From Adiantum capillus-veneris (Eukaryota > Streptophyta > Polypodiopsida > Polypodiales > Pteridaceae), in the NCBI GenBank assembly GCA_014529385.2, contig CM043959.1:16068809-16132808 (forward strand): a stretch of DNA of 64,000 bases, written 5' to 3'. Of the stretch, positions 1 to 11,681 are shown in pieces (position 1 is the stretch's first letter; the number at the start of each line of letters is the position of its first letter). The notes under the pieces are model-generated. The model made no database searches. It was not told where the DNA came from and saw only the letters and a list, made by a program, of their open reading frames with translations. Position numbers and translations under genes: made by a program.

Positions 1-130
1 GAATAGCTCACAACATCTTCTTGCAAATCCATAAATTCAAGCAGAAAGAACTTAGACTTTGCATGAAAAGCAACCTTAAGGCTAAAAAGTTATGTGAAGT
101 TATGTCCAGTAGAAGAATTGCCGTTCTTGT
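1..130 (+). mobile_element. Gypsy gag remnant
   Basis: The stretch is recognisably similar to about 19,680-19,805 inside the giant Gypsy element. Both contain the run CAAATCCATAAATTCAA followed by an AGAAAGAA block, then GCAGCC/GCAACC, a CTAAAAAG block and a diverged VEELP-coding stretch. It is a decayed piece of a related gag gene cut by the window edge. Beyond about 130 the similarity fades, and 130-670 holds nothing I can recognise. Confidence 0.6.
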
Positions 131-672
131 ACTACTCTCATCTTGATACTGTTGATAACCTCTATCATCCTTGGCATAAATTACAATCTTCATTTTTTGA
201 CTATATGATGCTCTTTGCAAGTCAAATTTGCATGGCTCCATATGGTAAAACTCTTGAAGTCCAAGCTTCCTATGAGTTGCTTGTAACTCCTATGCTTGAG
301 CCACATCATGAATTGCTGTTTACTGTTTCGATCTCCCTTGGAAGATTGTGACACACTTCTTTTCTAAGAGATCTCTAGTAAACTTCTTCTTGGCTTCATG
401 GATGGATTCCTCCTCTAGCTAATACTTTGAAAGATCTAGCAGTCTTTGCTTTTGAGTCTTCTCCTAGGGGGTGGAGGGCTGGTTCTACATTGATCCTAGG
501 CAATCACACCATACATAGGCATTGGGTACATTTCAAAGCAAGAAATTGTCTTTTAAGTGGAATGGAGACTTTGCAAGTCAAATTCACAACTAAAGCCAAA
601 TAATTACTACATTGACCCTTAAAAACAAAGTATGAACATCAAAAAGTGATACATATAAAAAATGTACATCTG

Positions 673-696
673 AGATAATAAGCGCGCTTATTATCT
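673..696. repeat. 24-bp perfect palindrome with a decayed partner 293 bp downstream
   Basis: The sequence is AGATAATAAGCG followed directly by its exact reverse complement. A decayed partner (AGATAATAAG, six spacer bases, CTTACTATTT) starts at 966, 293 bp later. The DNA between them (about 700-960) shares phrases such as GGATTTGGAT with the 285-bp palindrome-array units at 56.7-57.5 kb. It may be an old, sequence-diverged version of that array. Confidence 0.55.
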
Positions 697-954
697 AGGG
701 CTTCATTTTGGCATCAAAACTACCTTTTGTTTGTGCACATGTGTTAAAGGCAATGAAAATAGATAGGATTTGAAGTTTGGTTGGATTTGGATACATGGAT
801 GTCTGGTTGGGATCACTTTTTGAATGGAATGCTGTGAAAATGACTAAGTGTTGGTATAAAAGTTTTAGGTGTCCAAATTGAACCAACTTGGTGTGTAGGA
901 TTGTGACAACATGATACAACGGATGGTACTAAGAATTTTGCATTTTGGGGTCAT

Positions 955-2285
955 CTAGACATAGGAGATAATAAGAATGTGCTTACTATTTAGGGTGCCA
1001 TTTTCTAACTTTGTGTAACTCAAATCTCGAGGTGATATAATTAAGTAGACAATGCTACTCACGATCTTCATATACATGGTAGCATTCTCAAGCACTTGAC
1101 CTGCATCATTCCCCAAATCAAAATTTTGATCCAAGGGCATTGCAATAGACTTACAATTATCCATACCATACTTTGTCAACATGTCAAAGCATATTGTCTT
1201 TGTGACAGCCATACACCCTATTGTGTGTAAATAATATCAATGCCCAAAAAAGTAAATGAAAATCTCCCAATTTTTCATCTCAAATTCTTGCCTAAGTAGA
1301 GTGTAAACCTTCTACTTCAGCCACATTATCTCACCCAACAATCAAGTCACCCATATAGATGAAAATAATCACAATTCTTGCATCATTCTTCTACACACGC
1401 AAAGAGAGTTCTCCATCAGGACATCCAAAAGCAAAGAGATGAGGAATACCACAATCCTCTCATACCAAGATCTAGGAGCTTGCTTCAGCCAATATGATGC
1501 TTTCTTTACCCTACATACAAGGTCACATAGTCTCGGGGGGTGCACTATGTAATCATGTTAATGTATAACGTGAGTTTAAAAGGAGGGATTTTAAAATTCA
1601 AAAAATTTAGACAATTTAACAAAGATACATTAAAATAAGGGGTCATTTTATTCATTCAGGCATGTTAAAAGAGGGTTTTTTTTAATACCACGCAAATGCA
1701 CGTTATATAGGGGGATAATGAACGGTGAACCCCCCGAGCACATAGTTTCATACTCACATAACCTTGTGGTGGCATCATTACACAACTTCCTCCAAGTCTC
1801 ATTCAAGAAAGCATTCTTTACATCCATTTTTTTAAACACCCATCCTAAAGTTATAACCACTACAATAAACACACAAATGGGCTTTGTAGCCATCTTGGAT
1901 ACAAAGCTGAACATCCCTTATGTTTTTGCATAATGCTTGGTGGACAAGCCTTGATTTATACCTATTTACACTACCATAATTGTGCTTTATCTTGTAGAAT
2001 TACTTACATCCATTTGCCTTATTTTCCTCTAGTAACGGGACCAACTTTGATGTTTCAATTACATCAAAGGATAGACATCTCTTCATTCATATCTTACTAC
2101 CATTTTTCATCTTTAATATCAAAAGAAGTGGGTTCTACCTCCTCTATAATCTTTGTGAACACCATAACTACTGTAAGTCAATCCATTTAGGCATAATGAT
2201 GGTCAACCTAGTAATAAGAGTAGAAGTACCCTCACTTTTTCTCAAGATGAAGGCATCTCGAATCCTAAGATGGGGAGATTGTAAT
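955..2285 (-). mobile_element. Ty1/Copia pol remnant (RT region)
   Basis: Read on the minus strand, fragments in the right order match Copia reverse transcriptase. At about 2,150-2,000 there is the segment before the RT core (LVPL, GCK, VNRYKSRLV). At about 1,850 there is MDVKNAFLN. At about 1,500-1,470 there is KQAPRSWYER. Near 1,340 there is a YMGDLIVG-like active-site region. At 1,212-1,000 there is the connection segment (KYGMDNCKSIAMPL, IVYL). No LTR, gag or integrase is left. It is an old fossil with many breaks. A MITE at 1,532-1,738 is inserted in it. Confidence 0.8.
1532..1738. mobile_element. MITE, 207 bp, 8-bp target duplication
   Basis: This short non-coding element begins CTCGGGGGGTGCAC and ends GTGAACCCCCCGAG, so its ends are inverted copies. 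A looser inverted match (TATAACGTG) continues about 40 bp inward. It is flanked by perfect direct repeats CACATAGT at 1,524-1,531 and 1,739-1,746. The flanking DNA reads as continuous Copia pol once the insert is set aside, which makes it a clean insertion. An 8-bp duplication is usual for hAT-type elements, but the C/G-run terminus is not typical hAT. The superfamily is therefore open. Confidence 0.85.
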
Positions 2286-2936
2286 GTACCCAAAATTTTT
2301 CAATAAAACTATTTCATTTACTTTGCAAATATTTAAGGTTTGCATTTTGTTAAGTCATTAAGCGTTCCAACGGAACGATTGGATTAGAAATCCAACTCTC
2401 GAACTATTAATTTTGGCATTTATTCACTTGGAAACAATAGGTTGATATAGGAAACTTAAGCCTCAAGAAAGAAGGAGTAATTTTAAGAAAGGAAGAGTAT
2501 TTTAAAAGAGAAGGAGTAGAAAGAGTATTTTTAAGAAAAAAAGGAGTTTTTAGAGAAGAAAGGGTAGTGAGTCAAGATTAGAGCTTCTTTTCTTGGAAGG
2601 CAAGCTTTTTCTAAAATAAGAGACTCAAAATCGCGCATAGTGTCCAAGAATAAATAAAAAATAGAGATGCGAACATGCACAAACTTCTCTCTTTGCTTTT
2701 TGCTATTTTTAGCTTGTGCTTTTGACTCTTAAGAGCCTATATAAAGGCCCCTCCTCCTTCACTTTCAAGACACACACACATAAGTTCTCAAAAGAGGAAG
2801 TGCTCTTTCCATAACACCGGAGTTACCTTCTCTCCCTCAACCTCTCACCCTCGACCAATCTCCATCTCTACCATCATCGTGATGCCTCTTAAACTCTTGA
2901 GTTCTCTTTCTCTCTTTCCCTTTTCTCTACCTCCAT
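2280..2936 (+). promoter_or_regulatory. LTR- or promoter-like stretch with TATA box
   Basis: Directly after GATGGGGAGAT (a polypurine-tract look-alike) the sequence begins TGTAATGTACCC, a plausible LTR start. A strong TATA box, TATATAAA, lies at 2,738-2,745. About 30 bp later a CT-rich stretch (about 2,770-2,935) of the kind seen in plant 5' leaders runs to an ATG at 2,937. Purine-rich GAAGGAGTA-type short repeats occupy 2,470-2,560. I cannot find a matching second LTR. It may be a solo or partial LTR, or a host promoter. Confidence 0.35.
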
Positions 2937-3164
2937 ATGATGGCTCCAAAACGAGTGACTCAAAGCTCCATGGATGCTCATGTCGCTCCACCTCCAAGAA
3001 AGGTGCAAAAGAAGGTATCATCTAATCCAATCGTCACTCAAGTGGAGGTATTGACTCCGGAAGAAGTTGAAGCCGCCCAACATCAAACATGGGAGGTAAT
3101 CAAACATGTTGCTAATTTGGTAAGACAAATTTATAATTCCGCATTGCTATTCATGTTGACCTAG
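2937..3164 (+). CDS. Small ORF, possible first exon, unknown product
   Basis: The ORF has 75 codons and starts at ATG 2,937, with a second ATG in frame at 2,940. It follows the TATA box and CT-rich leader. The product is basic and Pro/Lys-rich near its start (MAPKRVTQ, PPPRKVQKKV), then acidic (LTPEEVEAA). I see no known domain. A good donor-like site, TTTG|GTAAGA, occurs at 3,119/3,120, so the true coding part may be an exon ending at 3,119. It could equally be the start of a gag leader ORF. I do not recognise it. Confidence 0.25.
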   Translation: MMAPKRVTQSSMDAHVAPPPRKVQKKVSSNPIVTQVEVLTPEEVEAAQHQTWEVIKHVANLVRQIYNSALLFMLT

Positions 3165-4080
3165 GAAGTCAAGCATAGGGAATCTCTTAAACCGTCCAAG
3201 AAACGTGATTCTATCACAAGAAACAAGCATATGTTTTCATAGATTAGTGAAAGAACTGTTTGATAAATTATCAACGTTTGTTAAATTGTTATTATTTGAT
3301 AAATTCTAGTTGTTTGATATTGGTTGGTATGAAGAGTTGGTTGATCATGTTGAAGAATCATTTAAAGAAAAGGATTGTTGAAAGAATATCTTTTGTACCT
3401 CACGCGCGGGTAGCGAGATGCCGTGCGGTTAACAACATGCCTCGTGGTTAGCGTAGATTAAGCTAAGGTTATTGGCTCTCTTTTGTTCCTCATAGTTAGC
3501 GAGATGGAAAGGTTGCACAATTTGCGATTAGCGAATAAATCCTTTGCAAAGGCTCTACTGGTTAGACATAGAAATTCCGTGGATAGCGGCAATTCATAAG
3601 GAATTGGAAACGTTATTTTTGTTGAAATATAGGACTGTCTTCATTAGGACTTGTTTGAATTGTTTTGGTATTGTTTGAAGGACTGTATGAAAAAGCCTAT
3701 GTTTGGAATTAATCAAGGAACACTGTTTGTAAATGTAAAACACTGTGGTAGTTATTAAATAACAAGCTAAAAAGTGTGAGTGTGGGGTGGATAGTGGGGG
3801 TTGGCTTAGGTTGCCAGTCAAGGATGGGTAGTCTCGATTAGTCAAGAAAATCTCCACTCCCTCTTATTAAGAGAAGAAAAATTAGAGACTCATTGTGTCA
3901 AGAGTCGAGAAGTCCCAAATATACGTGTCCCTGAAAGCTATGGACCCGATTAGTCGGGTACTTTTCACAAGATTATTAGTTAGTTAAGCATAAGTCTTAT
4001 ATCATACCTATGATTTAAGAATGGCGGCCATGCCCCTTAAACGTGGGAAAAAAGGCATCGTTTATAGATCTTAACATCAC
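3165..4080. other. No gene recognised
   Basis: I see no convincing coding region. The stretch has short phrases repeated in variant form (for example GTTAGCGAGATG near 3,409 and 3,497, and GATTAGTC/GATTAGTCGG near 3,835 and 3,949), suggesting decayed repeat DNA. Confidence 0.4.
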
Positions 4081-4089
4081 AGCTTACTC

Positions 4090-5410
4090 TTGATTTTCAA
4101 AATATTTCTAATAATGGTTCATAGTCGGGCTTGACAAAAGCTCTAAATGTCCCACTCTTATCTGCAAAAACCTAGCTTGGAATGCTGCCCGCGATCGTGT
4201 GTCTGGAAAAGAATTCCTTAAGAATTAACTCTTCATTACAAACAATTATCAGTAACATCTCAAAACACTTAGGGAATCTAGGATTTTTTGTACTGGACAC
4301 TAAACTACCAGTATTGTTTCCCACCTATGAAATACATAAGCATAAGTGCAGATGGATATCTCACGCTTCCAATGGTATCTTTACTAATATCAGCAAGGAT
4401 ATCACTCTTTGCCTTGACCTACTAGTTCTAGCTGAGTTATAACTTTTTTGTGCCACTAAACAAAAAATCTACCATGACTTCCTACAGGTACAGTACAACC
4501 CCTTCTGGCTAACAAAGAACTCTACTGAGTTCTCACTTAACCTCCCTAAGCAAATCTTCTAGATTTTTTCAGCAGATATCACACAATGCTATGAAAAGAT
4601 CCCCCTTGATAGGGATCTTGGCCTCAAGAATGTTCTAGCAAGGGTGATTAAAATGGCTTTCTCCAATGCAAGAAAGAAGAGTCTTTTCTACATTTCACTT
4701 TCCAAAAAACCTAGGTGATCAAAAAAGACTTACTCCGTACTCCCCTTGCACTTCAATGAAGAGAAGCTTTGTCTCTACATCTCATGGTTGCTTAATAACT
4801 GTACTATAGTTTCTGGTGGACTCCGTTTCAACCAATGCCTAGGCATCCCCATGGGGTTCTCATGCTCTCCGCTTATGTGTAATATTTACCTGACCTTCTT
4901 TGAATACAAATTTGTTTCTCCAAGCCATGGAATATAGGAAGGATAAAATTTCATTGTTCAGACATACTTACAGATATATGGATGACATACTAAGTATCAA
5001 CGATAAAGCTTTCCTCGAAAACTTGCCTGGTTTATCCTCACTGTCTAAAGATTGAACCTACTTCTTTACATGAGTTCATAACACCCAACGGGGCTTTTTG
5101 CACTTTGGTACAACTCCTACCTTTCAATCTCCCTTCATATTACTTCTGTTGGAGAATACGACCTAAGGTATGTGTGGAAAAGAGATCTCCTTAAACCGCC
5201 ACCTTTGGAATTCATTAAGAGGAATAGTAATAGGCCTCACAAAGCAGCGATTAGCACTTGTATCAGCCTGTTGTATTTAATCATCTACTTCTCTTCCAAC
5301 TATCTCCTTGCCTGGGAAGATATAAAACTACTAATAGGGAAATATTGCTGTAACGGCTTTAGTAGAAAACAAATAGTCAACAAAATTTTACAAACTCTTA
5401 CTTAGCATGA
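4090..5410 (+). pseudogene. Penelope-like (PLE-type) reverse transcriptase remnant
   Basis: Several frames in order match the RT family with the GIPMG signature. Near 4,120 there is GLDKSSKCP followed by a cysteine. At 4,260-4,400 there is FFVLDTKLPVLFP, HKHKCRWISHA and a run ending LCLDLL. At 4,570-4,620 there is SADITQCYEKIPLDR, the slot of the first catalytic Asp. At 4,830-4,900 there is QCLGIPMGFSCSPLMCNIYL. At 4,970-5,010 there is YRYMDDILSIND, the catalytic DD motif. At about 5,280-5,400 there is a helical tail (GFSRKQIVNKIL). I see no GIY-YIG endonuclease, which in this group would follow the RT. Several stops and frame changes make it dead. A divergent non-LTR or group-II-like RT is the alternative. 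Confidence 0.6.
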
Positions 5411-5521
5411 CTGGCCTGGGTTACACTTTAACCAAGAAAATCTCATTTCTCTATAAGGGAGTAGGCCATTCACAATGGGCCGACTAGCGACTCATTGTGT
5501 TTGGTGCTTGGGATAGGGCAG

Positions 5522-6816
<1,295 letters not shown>

Positions 6817-6821
6817 GCACT

Positions 6822-7048
6822 TGTTACCATATACATGTGGTAGTGATGTGTGTGAACACACTAGGACCGCCGGGGCATTTTTTCCCTCTTTAGGAGGTTT
6901 TTTCCCCCGTGCATTGTATATACGCCCATCACTCTAGGGCTATCTATCTTTCCATTGCACACTAAGTAATACACTCTCTATTGTGTGCCTTGAGCTTCCT
7001 TCGTCTTCTCCAAGCTGTGTGTGTTTCTCTGCAACCCTAATTCCAACA
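6822..7048 (+). repeat. Copia-1 5' LTR
   Basis: It runs from TGTTACCATA to TTCCAACA, 227 bp, and matches 11,682-11,908. A TATA-like GTATATACG lies near 6,917, followed by CT-rich DNA. Confidence 0.95.
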
Positions 7049-7049
7049 A

Positions 7050-7062
7050 TTGGTATCAGAGC
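7050..7062 (+). other. Copia-1 primer binding site
   Basis: TTGGTATCAGAGC lies one base after the LTR. It is complementary to the 3' end of plant initiator-Met tRNA, the usual primer for Copia elements. Confidence 0.93.
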
Positions 7063-7319
7063 AGGTCACGTCCTCCCGGGCTTAGTCGCCAGCTGCTCCA
7101 GCACACGCCTGCTCACTTTCTCCGATTTCAGTGAGCTTTGGCAAGCGTTCGCAGGTCGACAAATATTTTGGGTGAGCTCGAAGAGCTCGGTCTGCTCAGA
7201 ATTTTGATTTGGGCTCATTTCGGCCTCCGTTTCCACTACGGGCTGCTATATAGCACAAGTTGTTCCCGCTCCATTTCTCCTATTTTCGGGCAGTTTTCAC
7301 ATCAGGTGCAGCATTTACC

Positions 7320-10300
7320 ATGGCTGACAACAACAACACAGATGTGTTCAAGATGTTTGCTGCTGAGGACAGGTTGGATGGGGACAACTACCCTATGTGG
7401 GCTTATATGATGCAACACGTTCTTGTGTCAAAAGGTGTCTGGAACATTGTGCAGGGCATTGATGTACGTCCTGGTTCTGAAGATGTAGGCGATATTGAGG
7501 ATGTTGCAGGTCTTGCTGCAAGGATTGCAGCTGTTAGAGTTGTTTTGCCTACAGCAGAACAAGCTCGTTGGGATGTTAAGGATGCGCAGGCTCATGCATT
7601 GATTGCGTTGTCTGTGAAGCGCACCATTATTCCTCACATCCGTTTAGCAAAATCTGCAAAACAGGCTTGGGATATTCTAGCAGGTCTTTATGCAAGCCGC
7701 AATGAGGCTAAAATTGCTTTGCTGTGTAAAGAGCTAGAGTCGAAGATTATGCATGAGGAAGATGATATGGACACTTTCCTTGCTAGTGTCAAGGATATCA
7801 ATGAGCAACTCATTTCTGCAGGTGAAGTCATTTCTGACAGTTCCCTTGTGCAGACTGTTCTTGATGCCTTACCAGATTCCTACCAGACTTTTGCTAGTAC
7901 TTGGAGACTGATGACCCAAGGAAATCCTGAAGTTGTCAAGTTTGATGCATTATGCACATTGCTGTTGCAAGAGTCACTTTCTAGAAAAAACAGGACTAGG
8001 CAGCGTGCAGTTGAACAGGCTTTTATTGCTTCTCAAAGAAAGGGTGGTAACAGTAATGCAGCCACTTCTTATGGTTCTGCTGCGAGTGGCAAAATTTCTG
8101 TTCCTAATGCTTCTGCTGGCAGCACTTCGTCTGGCAATTCTGGTGATAAGGGCAAAAAGAAAATGCGTTGCCATTATTGTAAAGCCAATGATCACTTGAT
8201 CAAGTCGTGTCCTAAGTTGAAGGCCAAAGAGGCTAAGAAGAAAGAGGGTGGTTCCACTGCAAATGCTGGTTCCACTACAAATGCAGCCATTGTTGAGTCT
8301 TCTGTGAAAGGAGATTGTGATGCTGATGTTGATGCAGAATGGGCTTTTAGTGCAGAGTGCACTTACAATCCTGCTGTCCATGATGCATGCTTGTCAGTTG
8401 CTGCAGATTCACATGTGTGGTATTTCGACAGTGGTGCTACAAAGCACATTACCTCACATCGTGAATTGTTTACCTCTCTCGAGTCTGTCCCTCATGGGAA
8501 TTCAGTCACTTGTGCCAACAACGCCTCTTATCTAGTTCAGGGAGTTGGAAAGATTGTGCTCACTGCTGCTAATGGCAGTTCCTTCACACTTGTTGATGCA
8601 CTTTATGTACCTGGGATCAAGAAGAATCTATTGTCTGTATCCGCACTTGCTAGACTTGGACTTGTAGTCAAATTTGTGGATGACAGATGTACAGTTCATG
8701 ATCTCAGTTTTGGTGATGAAATTGTTGCATCTGGGCTTTTGTGCCGTGGGCTGTATAAGCTCACTTTGTATGACAAGTGTGGAAAAAATTTTGCAAATGC
8801 TGTTGCAGATTCAAGGGCTATTTCAGATGCAAAACTTTGGCATGCACGTTTTGGTCATCTGAATTTTGCCAGTTTGCTGCGTTTGCAGAAATCTGATATG
8901 GTTGCTTCTTTGCCGCCTCTTGAAGCACCTATCAAACATGTTTGTGAAGGCTGTATTCTGGGTAAAATGCAGCATTCTAAGTTTCCAAAGGATGGTTCAG
9001 TTAGGGCCACATGCAGGTTGCAACTTGTGCATAGTGATGTTTGTGGGCCCATGCAAACTCCGTCCTTGGGCAATTACCTATACTTCGTGACTTTCATTGA
9101 TGATTACTCCAGGCATGCATGGGTATTTCCACTTAAAGCAAAGTCCGAAGTTTTTATGTGCTTCAAACAATTTTTGGCTATGGCTGAAAATGTCTCAAAA
9201 TGTACTATGGGCACCCTCCGTTCCGATCGAGGGGGGGAGTATATGTCTCATGAATTTAATGCATTTCTGGCTAGTCGTGGGATAAAACACCAATGTACAG
9301 TGCCTTATACACCTCAGCAAAATGGTGTTGCTGAGAGGAAAAACAGGTCACTAACGGAAATGGCACGATGTATGGTCAAAAGTCAAGCTTTGCCGCATTC
9401 TTTTTGGCTTGAGGCCATCATGTGTGCCACTTATGTACTTAACAGGTGTCCTACGAAAGCTTTGCAGTCTATTACTCCATATGAAGCATGGCATGATAGA
9501 AAACCTTCTATTGAGCACATGCGTGTTTTTGGCTGTTTGGCATATGCTTTGGTGCCACAAGTGCAGCGCAGAAAATTGGATGATAAGGCTGTCAAATGTA
9601 TTTTTGTTGGTTATAGTGCTGAAAGCAAAGGTTACAGGTTGTATCATCCGCAAACAAAACGTATTTTGGTTTCACCGGATGTAGTGTTTGTGGAAGATTC
9701 TGTTCAACCCTTGCTGTCATGTACTAGAGACAGTAATGTAAGCTCACAGGACATTTATGACACTTTGTTGCCTCTTTTCAGTGGTGGAAATACGAATGTA
9801 AGTTCCAATGAGGCAAATGTACAGCCTATGGGGGTTTCTGAAAATGTTTTAGAACAGCCTATTACTGATGCAGATGTACATGATGTACTTGATGAGGAAA
9901 GGGCTGAAAATGAGCATGCTAGAGGTATGCCAAAATGGCTGGTGCACACTTTGCGTGACAGTAAATTGGATGCACCTTTATCTAGTCGTACTCGTTCAGG
10001 CTCTCGCCATGCATCTTATGCATCAGATTGTTATGCTTTGGCTGTGTCTAGTTTACATGATGTTGAGGAGCCTCTGTCTTTTGATGAAGCACAGAATTCA
10101 GAAAATTGGATTGCTGCCATGAAATCAGAATATGATGCACTTATAGAGAATGACACATGGACTTTATGTGATTTGCCTCCTGGCAAAAAGGCCATTGGTA
10201 CGAAGTGGGTTTACAAGTTGAAACGCAAGCCGGATGGTGAGATCGATCACCATAAGGCTCGACTTGTTGCAAAGGGTTATGCACAACAAAAAGGCATAGA

Positions 10301-11606
10301 TTATGAAGAGACTTTTGCTCCCACTTGTCGTATGACTACTGTGCGTTTTCTATGTGCATTGGCAGCTCATTTTGGTTGGGATGTACATCAATCAGACATT
10401 GTTACTGCTTTCTTGAATGGTGACATATTTGAGGAAGTTTATGTAACGCAGCCTCGCGGTTTTGTCATAAAAGGACAAGAGGACAAAGTGTGCAAATGTA
10501 AGAAGGCTTTGTATGGGTTGAAGCAATCTCCTCGTGCTTGGTATGAGAAAGCTGACACTCATTTGGTTAAACGAGGCTTTCGTAACAGTCCAACAGAAAG
10601 CACATTGTATGTAAAGCGTGAGGATGATGTATTTCTCATTGTGGTTCTTTATGTTGATGATTTGCTGATCACTGGACCAAATGAGAGACATATTGCTGAA
10701 TTTAAGGCTGATTTGAATGCTACTTTCAAGATGAAAGATTTGGGGCTGTTGCATCATTACTTGGGTATACAGTTTAAGCAGTGTGATGGTGGTATTGCCT
10801 TGTGTCAGAAAAGTTACATAGAGACATTGCTATGTAAGTTTGGACTTGAGGATTGCAAACCTATTGCCACTCCCATGGAAACAGGTTTGAAGTTGAGTCT
10901 ACATGATGCTGGCGATCCTGCTGATGTCACTCTTTACCAAACTGCTGTTGGCTGCCTCATTTATGTATGCAACACGAGGCCAGATATTCAGTTTGCAGTC
11001 TCGCAGGTCAGCAGATTTATGCATAGCCCAGGGTCTAAGCATTGGCAGGCTGTCAAGAGGATTTTCCGCTACCTTAGTGGCACTTTACATCTTGGCTTGT
11101 TTTATCCCAAGGGGGGATCATTGCCGCCAGACTTACATGCTTTTTCGGACTCAGATTGGGCTGGTTGTTTTGACACGCGAGTGTCCACAAGTGGTTTTTG
11201 TTTCATGCTTGGCAGTTCATGTATATCATGGTTGAGCAAGAAGCAACCTACTGTGGCCACTTCGAGTTGTGAGGCTGAGTACAGGGCAGTCTTCACAGCT
11301 ACGGTTGAGTGTGTATGGCTCAGACGCCTTATGGCTGACTTGGGTGTTGGACAGGACACTGCCAACACTATCTACACTGACAGTCAGAGCGCATTGGCAG
11401 TTGCGAGGAACCCAGTTTTTCATGCTCGCACAAAGCACATTGAGGTGCATTACCACTATGTCAGGGAGAGGCTCTCAACAGGAGAGATCAGCTTGGCTTA
11501 TGTGCCAACACAGGACAACCTTGCAGATCTTTTCACAAAGGCATTGTCTCGTGAGAAGCTTGAAGCTTTCCGCAAAGCTTTGGGCTTACTCCCCTTTGTG
11601 GACTGA
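7320..11606 (+). CDS. Copia-1 gag-pol polyprotein
   Basis: The frame has 1,428 codons. The start is the ATG in ACCATGG at 7,320; the frame is open a little upstream but without another ATG. Order of parts: a gag region of the UBN2/retrotran_gag_2 kind (about residues 1-250); a CCHC zinc knuckle from about C284 (CHYCKANDHLIKSC); the aspartic protease DSGA at about 370; the pre-integrase segment with WHARFGHL (about 510) and HVCEGC; the integrase core beginning near D573 (HSDVCGP), with TLRSDRGGEY further on; reverse transcriptase with YVDD at about 1,111-1,114; RNase H near the C-terminus, including the EAEYRA motif. Length and order are normal for plant Copia, where gag and pol share one frame. 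Confidence 0.95.
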   Translation: MADNNNTDVFKMFAAEDRLDGDNYPMWAYMMQHVLVSKGVWNIVQGIDVRPGSEDVGDIEDVAGLAARIAAVRVVLPTAEQARWDVKDAQAHALIALSVKRTIIPHIRLAKSAKQAWDILAGLYASRNEAKIALLCKELESKIMHEEDDMDTFLASVKDINEQLISAGEVISDSSLVQTVLDALPDSYQTFASTWRLMTQGNPEVVKFDALCTLLLQESLSRKNRTRQRAVEQAFIASQRKGGNSNAATSYGSAASGKISVPNASAGSTSSGNSGDKGKKKMRCHYCKANDHLIKSCPKLKAKEAKKKEGGSTANAGSTTNAAIVESSVKGDCDADVDAEWAFSAECTYNPAVHDACLSVAADSHVWYFDSGATKHITSHRELFTSLESVPHGNSVTCANNASYLVQGVGKIVLTAANGSSFTLVDALYVPGIKKNLLSVSALARLGLVVKFVDDRCTVHDLSFGDEIVASGLLCRGLYKLTLYDKCGKNFANAVADSRAISDAKLWHARFGHLNFASLLRLQKSDMVASLPPLEAPIKHVCEGCILGKMQHSKFPKDGSVRATCRLQLVHSDVCGPMQTPSLGNYLYFVTFIDDYSRHAWVFPLKAKSEVFMCFKQFLAMAENVSKCTMGTLRSDRGGEYMSHEFNAFLASRGIKHQCTVPYTPQQNGVAERKNRSLTEMARCMVKSQALPHSFWLEAIMCATYVLNRCPTKALQSITPYEAWHDRKPSIEHMRVFGCLAYALVPQVQRRKLDDKAVKCIFVGYSAESKGYRLYHPQTKRILVSPDVVFVEDSVQPLLSCTRDSNVSSQDIYDTLLPLFSGGNTNVSSNEANVQPMGVSENVLEQPITDADVHDVLDEERAENEHARGMPKWLVHTLRDSKLDAPLSSRTRSGSRHASYASDCYALAVSSLHDVEEPLSFDEAQNSENWIAAMKSEYDALIENDTWTLCDLPPGKKAIGTKWVYKLKRKPDGEIDHHKARLVAKGYAQQKGIDYEETFAPTCRMTTVRFLCALAAHFGWDVHQSDIVTAFLNGDIFEEVYVTQPRGFVIKGQEDKVCKCKKALYGLKQSPRAWYEKADTHLVKRGFRNSPTESTLYVKREDDVFLIVVLYVDDLLITGPNERHIAEFKADLNATFKMKDLGLLHHYLGIQFKQCDGGIALCQKSYIETLLCKFGLEDCKPIATPMETGLKLSLHDAGDPADVTLYQTAVGCLIYVCNTRPDIQFAVSQVSRFMHSPGSKHWQAVKRIFRYLSGTLHLGLFYPKGGSLPPDLHAFSDSDWAGCFDTRVSTSGFCFMLGSSCISWLSKKQPTVATSSCEAEYRAVFTATVECVWLRRLMADLGVGQDTANTIYTDSQSALAVARNPVFHARTKHIEVHYHYVRERLSTGEISLAYVPTQDNLADLFTKALSREKLEAFRKALGLLPFVD

Positions 11607-11669
11607 TCCTGTCCTCAGGGCATGGCACTTCCCTTTACTCATGTGCCAGCTCTCGTTCACCGCATCACT

Positions 11670-11681
11670 CCAGGGGGGATT
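11670..11681 (+). other. Copia-1 polypurine tract
   Basis: CCAGGGGGGATT lies directly before the 3' LTR, the normal position for plus-strand DNA priming. Confidence 0.85.
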
